DNA from: Chara braunii
Lineage: Eukaryota; Streptophyta; Charophyceae; Charales; Characeae
NCBI GenBank assembly: GCA_003427395.1
Contig: BFEA01000207.1
Location: 70,325 to 92,968, forward strand
DNA: 22,644 nucleotides
Direction: 5' to 3'
The notes beneath the pieces are model-generated. The model was not told the DNA's origin. It saw only the letters and a program-made list of their open reading frames with translations, and made no database searches. Positions 17,327 through 22,644 of this stretch are shown here, piece by piece. The translations under genes and the position numbers were made by a program. The first letter of the stretch is position 1. Every line of letters begins with the position of its first letter.

Positions 17327-17407
17327 AAACTGAATCTTGGATAGCTGGAAAGGCAGCTATCGAAAAATACATCGACACAGGCCGGCGAAAAATCTATTCC
17401 AAGTTCC

Positions 17408-17757
17408 AACACCTGTCAAGAGGTCTTTCATGAAAAAGCCTTTGGACAGGCTGTGCGACCGTCCACCACTGTCAAGAATCAGGTTTTTGACAGTGGTCTG
17501 GCGAGGCCCTAAGACAAACTACAGAGGTATCCCGACACATATCCCAACAGACAAAAGATTACCATGCTGGCATGTGGTGACTGTTGAAAACTCCATCCTG
17601 ACACCTGTCGAGAGGCCTTCATGAAAAGCCTTTCGACAGGCTGTGTGGCCATCCACCACTGTCGAAAATTGGGTTTTTACCAGTGGTGTGGCAAGGCGCT
17701 AAGGCAAAGTACTGATGTATCTCGACACATATCCCAACAGACAAAAGATTATCCTGA
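17408..17757. repeat. 191-bp tandem duplication related to the GCTCGCCAC TIR elements
   Basis: Blocks acacctgtc(a/g)agagg, catgaaaaagcctttggacaggctgtg, gtccaccactgtc, gacagtggt and cacatatcccaacagacaaa occur twice, offset about 191 bp. Motifs such as ccactgtcgaaaa and tgtggc(a/g)aggc resemble the ends of the elements at 19815-20215 and 21160-21549, so this is probably a decayed, duplicated relative. Confidence 0.65.
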
Positions 17758-17884
17758 CACGACAATCTGTTATACATTGATCCATCGTTGTTCTTTTTCT
17801 GAAACAAGTCCGGCAGAGTCACACTGTCAGTTTCGAAACGGCAAAACAAACATGTGCTGGCAACAAAATCGGGTGTGGAGTTTG

Positions 17885-18085
17885 AAACGGGCGAGTTTGC
17901 TGCCCTCGTGTGATTTCGTTGCCCTTTTCAAAATGCTTTTGTCGCTCTTTTGAACTCGGCGCGCGAGTTTGCTGCCCTCGTGTGATTTTGTTGCCCTTTT
18001 CAAAATGCTTTTGTCGCTCTTTTGAACTCGGCGCGCGAGTTTGCTGCCCTCGTGTGATTTTGTTGTCCTTTTCAAACTCATTCAC
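17885..18085. repeat. minisatellite, 72-bp unit, about 2.7 copies
   Basis: Units starting gcgagtttgctgccctcgtg at 17891, 17963 and 18035 are almost identical (exact 72-bp period). The open frames on both strands simply translate the repeat three times (24 residues per unit). No stop accumulates because 72 is divisible by three. Confidence 0.95.
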
Positions 18086-18265
18086 AACCAAACTTACCCC
18101 CGCCTTTTTCCTTTTTTTTTCCAACGAAAGGGCAAAATGGGACACTGTATTGATGTGTGACAGTATATTACTAGCCCTGTAATCCATACTGAAAGGACAA
18201 TCTGTTACATTCCCCGTGCTCCATACTGGTGTGGGACAGTATACTTCCTATATTGATATATCTGA
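18086..18265. other. unassigned AT-rich interval
   Basis: Short repeats of gggacagtata and atccatact occur around 18140-18245. No gene is recognised. Confidence 0.35.
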
Positions 18266-18410
18266 CCTGAGCCCCCAGGAAAAGTCTTTCACAATCCCTG
18301 CCCTCCATATAAGATGACTATATTAATATATCCTGCGCAAAATCCCACAGAGCCTGAGCCCCCAGGAAAAGTCTTTCACAGACCTGAGCCCCCAGGAAAA
18401 GTCTTTCACA
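18266..18410. repeat. 28-bp motif in three copies
   Basis: The motif cctgagcccccaggaaaagt followed by ctttcaca occurs at 18266-18293, about 18352-18380, and 18383-18410. The last two are nearly adjacent. Confidence 0.85.
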
Positions 18411-18600
18411 CTCAGAATTTTTTCAAATTATCTGTGGACGTGAGTGCTATCAGGTGCATCCAGGTGTGGCCATAAAGCCGGTCACATACGTCCAGGGAAG
18501 TGCCAGTGTGAGTATGCCCTAAGAGAAGCAATCCTGACACCACCTGCAACTGCAGAACGACTCAGTGCCGGGCGGCCTGTTGCTGACCTGAAAACTGCCA

Positions 18601-18938
18601 GTTCGTTAAAAATGCATTTTTCCCTAATTACACAAAAGCAGAAGTTCGCAAGTTTCCCAGTTTTTTGTGTATTTTTTAGCTCATAATACTACACACCTAG
18701 ACAGAACGCCGTTTAATGGACAGCGAACGAAAATACTACTTTTTGCACATTTTATGACCCAGTGACAAAGGAATGCCATTTCCTTAAATGGCATCCATTT
18801 CCTTAAACGACACTCCTAGGTGTACAGTAGTGTCACAGGATGGGGTTTAACAAAGACATTAAACTGGAAATATTCGGACAGAAATTCCTCAAATAACACA
18901 AAAACAGAAACAAAACTAAAATGTCATTTTTAACGAAA
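18601..18938. mobile_element. old foldback element, imperfect ~130-bp arms
   Basis: Left-arm blocks ttcgttaaaaatgcattttt (about 18602), tttttgtgtatttttt (about 18661) and actacacacctag...cgtttaatgg (about 18689) have complements in reverse order: cgtttaagg-like (about 18795) with ctaggtgtacagtagt (about 18820), aacacaaaaacag (about 18896) and catttttaacgaaat (about 18926). The pattern suggests a diverged MITE or foldback transposon. Precise ends and TSD are not clear. Confidence 0.55.
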
Positions 18939-19310
18939 TGCACGTCTGAACGTGCTTTCTCCTCCAGTTGCCCACCATGGGCAGGCCCTTGCGGAATTTG
19001 ATCTTAGCCCTAATGACCAGATCCGAAAAGAACTTACTTTTGACCGAACACTGGGCTGTTTCTTTCTTCCCATCAGATGTCGATCTTTGGCGGGGGGCCC
19101 AACCTCGCAAAGTGGCTGTTAGAGGAGCAGCTGCATACCTGGGCACCTAGCTCCGGTCCACAGGAGGAAGGACTGCCCTTTCATTTTGTACGCATTGTAG
19201 GTTCCAACCACCCCAGTCAGGGTGAGAGTAGGAATAGGGGTAGGCTATTTAGTTTTAGGATGGATAGGCTCATAGAATATCGTCAAGGACTGTAAGGAGA
19301 CCTACACACA
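18939..19310. other. unassigned interval
   Basis: Short frames on plus (18968-19150, 19077-19295) are in different phases and have no recognisable motif. No dispersed repeat is seen. Confidence 0.35.
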
Positions 19311-19795
19311 ACTTCTATCGGTAGAGTACCATCTCCTTCCAAACATAACATGAACGCACCCTGATAATGGATGTATACACTAATAACACTATTACAGACT
19401 ATCTTTCTGATCAATACTGCATGGCGAGGGTGCAATAATGTCTTCCGCGAAGACGGTCGTTGGTTACTGTCCTTGCTCACTGAAATTCCCTTTGGTTCAC
19501 TCGGGTTTCACCAAAGCTGGGTAATGGTCCCAGGGTCTTCTGGGTAGACTGTGTACACGCAACGATCATCGGTAGACTACCATCTTCCTTTAAGCCTAAC
19601 TTGAAGCACCCTGACAATGAATGTATACAAACTGTCTTTCTGGTCAAGACTGCATAAAGAGGGACATGGTGCAATGCGTTCCGGAAAGACAGAAGTTTAG
19701 TTGTTGTCCCTGTGCAATGAAATCCCCCTCGGTTGACTCAAGTTTCACCGGACCTGGGTAATAGTCCCAGCATGTCCTGGGTAGACTGTGTGGAC
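19311..19795. repeat. ~250-bp tandem duplication, diverged
   Basis: Ordered landmarks occur twice, offset about 251 bp at the start: tcggtaga(g/c)taccatct, caccctga(t/c)aatg(g/a)atgtatac, ctttctg(a/g)tca, gtttcacc, ctgggtaat(g/a)gtcccag and gggtagactgtgt. The two minus-strand open frames (19283-19480 and 19477-19674) encode related short peptides only because the DNA is duplicated. Confidence 0.8.
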
Positions 19796-19814
19796 CCCGG
19801 CCTCTTCTGTTTTT

Positions 19815-20215
19815 GGGGCTCGCCACACTAGTGTCGAAAGGCTGAAAAACTTGACGGCTGTCAGAATTAGTTCGACAGCCGCCCTCTCGACAGTTTGCCC
19901 CCTTTAGCCACACAGCACTGTAGAATGGACGCACTTGTGAAAGCAAGATGGAAAAAGACGGGCACTCCTGAGGGTGCGACAAGCATTAGTCCATCCCAAC
20001 CTCACCCCCACTCACCAAATTTCGAGAAGTCAACCAACCGAGGAATGTTGAAAGCCTCGGAGTAGCAGGCTGGGGATTCTGCAGCTTTCGGAAGGAGGTG
20101 ATGAGAAGCATTCTCTGAGAACTTGTGAATTTTCTTCCAACTCCAATACCGACAGGCTTTGTGGCCAAGAGAAACTATCGAAAATCATGTTTTCAACAGT
20201 GCTGTGGCGAGCCCC
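19815..20215. mobile_element. TIR element, GCTCGCCAC family, copy 1
   Basis: The left end GGGGCTCGCCACACTAGTGT and right end ACAGTGCTGTGGCGAGCCCC are inverted repeats about 401 bp apart. Interior motifs with TTCGACAGCC and GACAGGCTTTGTGGC echo the ends, as in the 390-bp relative at 21160-21549. Non-coding and non-autonomous. A clean target duplication is not visible. Confidence 0.65.
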
Positions 20216-20880
20216 ATTATTATCAAAATGAATGCACTGTCTATTGAAAGCAAAACAAAATAGAAAAACAAAAAAAGAGAGCAATCCTAACACGGAAGCC
20301 TGAAGCACAGGACAGGGACACCCAAATCTGAGTAGTGAAGTAGAGAGTATTAGAGTAACCCTATTTAGGGTCAGGCTAGTGCAATAACAATACTGTAAAA
20401 TTCATTAATTTAATCATAAATAATGCATTGCATGCTGATACCACGGTGATGGAATGCCATTGGAGTCTTTCAGTCCTGAGTCAGCGGTTTTGCAAATGTT
20501 TCCATGTTTGCCCCTACCCCCCTCACTCCCTTGCTCGCCATCTTCTGCTCTTATGCCTGCCTCTAGAGGGAAGACGCACTTGTTGAACACCCCATGTCCA
20601 TGAGTCCATGACATACTACAACAAGGAAGTTCACTGGATAGTAGGAAGAGGATTCTCTCACATCATCTTAAAAATAGAGGCCGAGGTGTTTGAGCCACTG
20701 ATGGAAAAAAAAAATAGAAAGCAAAAATATTGTTGATCTCACAAAGAAAGGTCCTTTACACCTCTCCGAGTTATCAATCAGAAAGAACAAAAAACAAAAG
20801 AAGAGACATGTATCACCACAGCCCTAGGAAACAACAAACATCAATATCTGTATTATATCTGTATTGTAAGTTGTATCAAC
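20216..20880. other. unassigned interval
   Basis: AT-rich with no gene or dispersed repeat recognised. Short A runs occur at 20704-20713 and elsewhere. Confidence 0.35.
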
Positions 20881-20935
20881 GGGACGCTGGACACGTTTTC
20901 CAGCAGGTGTCGCTCCCCACCAATAGATGGAGCAG
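20881..20935 (+). mobile_element. fragment resembling the LINE 3' signature
   Basis: GGGACGCTGGACACGTTTTC followed by CAGCAGGTG matches the LINE 3'-UTR signature found at 7707-7729, 12402-12425 and 16520-16544. The following gtcgctccccaccaatagat resembles minus-strand sequence next to the SINE tail at 105-130. The block also contains a CCAGCAGGTG-x-CGCT string like a CTCF core, which I do not read as functional. Confidence 0.4.
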
Positions 20936-21159
20936 CCCAACAGATGAGCCCTCAATTCTGACGGTTCTCTTACCACTGCCAGGATAGAGGGATATCACAA
21001 GGGCTTATCTTCTGGGGGGGAAAAAAAAAATAAAAAAAAAATGGTCTTCTACCAACCATCCCGCATTGAAAAGGGGAATGCATACTGCAGACGAGACGAG
21101 TCCTAAGTCACTTACGCTAGAAACAGGGCTCAACATGCAAAATCATGGTCTCAGAATGA
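20936..21159. other. unassigned interval with short G and A runs
   Basis: A G7/A-rich stretch lies at 21014-21041. Nothing else is recognised. Confidence 0.35.
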
Positions 21160-21549
21160 GAGGCTCGCCACACAGGCTGTCGAAAACCCTGTTTTCGACA
21201 ATTTTGCATCGCCACACAGACTTTCGAAGAATTGCGGCTCAAAAAACTTTTGACAGGTGTCAGAATGGTCCTTTCGACAGCCGCCCTCCAGCAACCGTTT
21301 CCCTCCGCCTGCAGGTGACGGAATTTCGACAGTGCCCGGCCGACCTTTCGAAAATTGCGTTCGCATTTGCATTGTCAGGGACTCTTTTGTCAACTTCCGT
21401 AAAACCCGTCCACCTGGCCATGACCAAAAACCTTGCCCCTCGAAGCCTGTGTGGCGAAGGGGGGGTAAACTGTCGACGGCCGACTCTCAAATTTTTTTCT
21501 GAAACCTGTCGAAACTTTTTGAGTTTCGACAGCCTGTGTGGCGAGCCTC
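21160..21549. mobile_element. TIR element, GCTCGCCAC family, copy 2 (390 bp)
   Basis: The left end GAGGCTCGCCACACAGGCTG, continuing TCGAAAAC, is inverted at the right end as GTTTCGACAGCCTGTGTGGC, then GAGCCTC, about 28 bp of near-perfect TIR. TGA flanks both sides (21157-21159 and 21550-21552), a possible 3-bp TSD. Internal copies of the end motif occur (for example CGAAGCCTGTGTGGCGAAG near 21440). The 232-residue plus-strand frame (21066-21764) spans the element and its flanks, including sequence of the next element, so it is not a gene. Confidence 0.8.
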
Positions 21550-21685
21550 TGAAACAAACAGAGGATCGTCCCAATCATTTCCCTCAGACAGGATTCACAG
21601 GAAGGATCATCGTCTTCAACACTCATTCCGTTCCCAAGGAAATATATACTGAGGGCATACTCACACGGGGACCTAATGACCTTAA

Positions 21686-21750
21686 CCACCGGTACTTGAC
21701 CCAGCTATCAGCCGCGGACCACCGGTACTTGACCCAGCTATCAGCCGCGG
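21686..21750. repeat. tandem duplication of the TTAA-element terminus
   Basis: ccaccggtacttgacccagc followed by tatcagccgcgg occurs twice in a row. Confidence 0.95.
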
Positions 21751-21942
21751 GCCTTTCCCGTTAACTCGCCGACAGCTTCGGGGGTCGGCCAAGGGAAGGC
21801 CCGGTCGCTGCCTGAAGGCCGGGCCCCGGTTCTGTGGGGATGACACTACAGAGGAAACCAAGAAAGAAAAAAAAAAAAAGAAATCAAACACACAAAAATA
21901 AAAAAAGAACAAGAACGAACGGAATAAAAATTGAAGTCGCGC

Positions 21943-21944
<2 letters not shown>

Positions 21945-21991
<47 letters not shown>
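21945..21991. repeat. (GA)n microsatellite
   Basis: About 23 GA dinucleotides, 22 bp from the complementary (CT)n run at 22014-22045. Confidence 0.95.
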
Positions 21992-21994
<3 letters not shown>

Positions 21995-22011
21995 AAGGGG
22001 CGGCAACCTCC

Positions 22012-22013
<2 letters not shown>

Positions 22014-22045
<32 letters not shown>
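22014..22045. repeat. (CT)n microsatellite
   Basis: About 16 CT dinucleotides. With the (GA)n run it can form an intrastrand hairpin. A further (CT)10 lies at 22216-22235. Confidence 0.95.
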
Positions 22046-22047
<2 letters not shown>

Positions 22048-22048
<1 letters not shown>

Positions 22049-22135
22049 GACAGCACAAAAGACAGTAATCATGGCGGTGTATCTTTCCATGTTCTAGCGG
22101 AAGATTCACTCTCGTTTTGCACATTTCAAGAGTGA
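22048..22135 (-). mobile_element. type A MITE fragment (left arm of inverted pair)
   Basis: On minus it reads cactcttgaaatgtgcaaaa, cgagagtgaatcttcc..., gaacatggaaagatacaccg and ccatgatta, matching the interior of 783-904. It forms an inverted pair with 22243-22325 across about 107 bp. Confidence 0.75.
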
Positions 22136-22242
22136 TCGAGCGACCGAGCCAGAGAGAGCGAGCGAGAGAGAGGGGCGGCGAGTTTGCCGCAGCCCTCCGT
22201 GCAGGTCGCCGGCCCCCTCTCTCTCTCTCTCTCTCAGTCCCT

Positions 22243-22325
22243 CCACCACTCTCGAAATGTGCAGAACGAGAGTGAATCTTCTGCTAGAACATGGAAAGAT
22301 ACACCGCCATGATTATTTTTGTGCA
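22243..22325 (+). mobile_element. type A MITE fragment (right arm of inverted pair)
   Basis: Plus-strand copy of the same interior: cactctcgaaatgtgcagaa, cgagagtgaatcttctgc and gatacaccgccatgatt. The GGGCCTC terminus itself is degraded. Head-to-head with 22048-22135. Confidence 0.75.
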
Positions 22326-22644
22326 TGTCGAGGTAGAGACTACTTTTTCTTTCTTGCATGTTTTTTTTATAATGGATTTCATCCACTTTTTCTGTAGTAT
22401 CTTTTTGCATTTTCTGTTGTTGTTTTTTTTCCTCTTCTTTTTCCCATGTTTTTCTCCGAGCAGGTTTGGCAAGTTAGCACCCGGTAGTTCAGGCCTCGGC
22501 AAGGCTCGGCATACCGGTCGGCCGAGGCTCGGAGTTGATAGCTGGGCCAAGTGCTGGTGGTTTAAACGCATTTTTCGGGTCGCACTGGAGAGGCCCGCTA
22601 CCCAAATGCCTCAAATGGTGACCCTTTAATCAGCGGCCTGTTGG
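22326..22644. other. T-rich sequence and right end of the TTAA element, then unassigned
   Basis: A T-rich, cttt-type stretch (22340-22460) is followed by the GC-rich subterminal region (ggcctcggcaaggctcggc) and terminus ending at 22565. The last 79 bp show nothing recognisable. Confidence 0.5.

Larger units (their letters stand above)
21682..22565. mobile_element. large TTAA-family element, 884 bp
   Basis: The left terminus TTAACCACCGGTACTTGACC continues CCAGCTATCAGC. The right terminus, read inward on minus, is TTAAACCACCAGCACTTGGC, then CCAGCTATCAAC. Both match the 132-bp element at 2563-2694. The left terminal ~34 bp is tandemly duplicated (copies from about 21686 and 21718). Inside are A-rich DNA, (GA)n and (CT)n runs, and inverted fragments of the type A MITE. 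No transposase frame is seen. Two independent solo ends would be the alternative to a single element. Confidence 0.6.

Noticed and set aside
17885-18085. CRISPR-like array
   Set aside because: The 72-bp units are contiguous without variable spacers; a plain minisatellite.
20895-20912. CTCF-type binding site
   Set aside because: The string is short, lies within a repeat-like block, and the organism is unknown; no support for function.
21066-21764. 232-residue plus-strand open frame
   Set aside because: It crosses two unrelated TIR elements and ends in a tandem terminal repeat, so it is a chance frame.

Overview
The window is repeat-dense eukaryotic DNA with no recognisable intact host gene, no genuine rRNA or functional tRNA gene and no CRISPR array. 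Nearly every long open frame is low-complexity or lies inside a repeat. The supportable content is mobile-element debris: LINE fragments, tRNA-derived (Pol III type) retroposons, several families of short inverted-repeat elements (MITEs), a 145-147 bp satellite array, minisatellites, microsatellites and long homopolymers. Two N calls flank a poly-C run, as expected of an imperfect assembly. The organism cannot be fixed. The LINE C-terminal zinc knuckle (C-x2-C...ET-x2-H...C) followed by an IW-x2-RN motif resembles L1-type LINEs common in the green lineage, so a streptophyte alga or seedless plant is a weak guess. A marine invertebrate or protist is not excluded.

Layout. 1-900: poly-G, a minus-strand tRNA-derived SINE, a poly(A)-only insertion between 10-bp target-site duplications (TSDs), and a MITE with 3-bp TSDs. 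900-4560: mostly unassigned, with a TTAA-flanked MITE (2563-2694), another GGGCCTC-type MITE (3050-3165) and small tandem duplications. 4565-5780: a satellite array broken by three insertions. One of these (4675-4790) carries a hammerhead-ribozyme-like core on the minus strand. 6475-11755: a ~300-bp repeat in two inverted copies brackets MITEs, a second SINE copy, and a 1.36-kb tRNA-headed retroposon (8454-9812) between 17-bp direct repeats. 11750-16660: LINE territory, with a possible ORF1 remnant, a minus-strand LINE 3' end, a frameshifted APE-type endonuclease and a plus-strand LINE 3' end. 16670-18100: a near-perfect 55-bp-arm palindrome, another tRNA-derived SINE, a 191-bp duplication and a 72-bp minisatellite. 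18100-22644: foldback and TIR elements, including an 884-bp TTAA-bounded element that encloses head-to-head MITE fragments and complementary (GA)n/(CT)n tracts.

The pieces do not form a pathway. They record successive insertions. The best candidates for something undescribed are the hammerhead-like insertion at 4675-4790, the 1.36-kb retroposon at 8454-9812, and the TTAA and GGGCCTC element families, whose boundaries can be defined from several copies within this one window.
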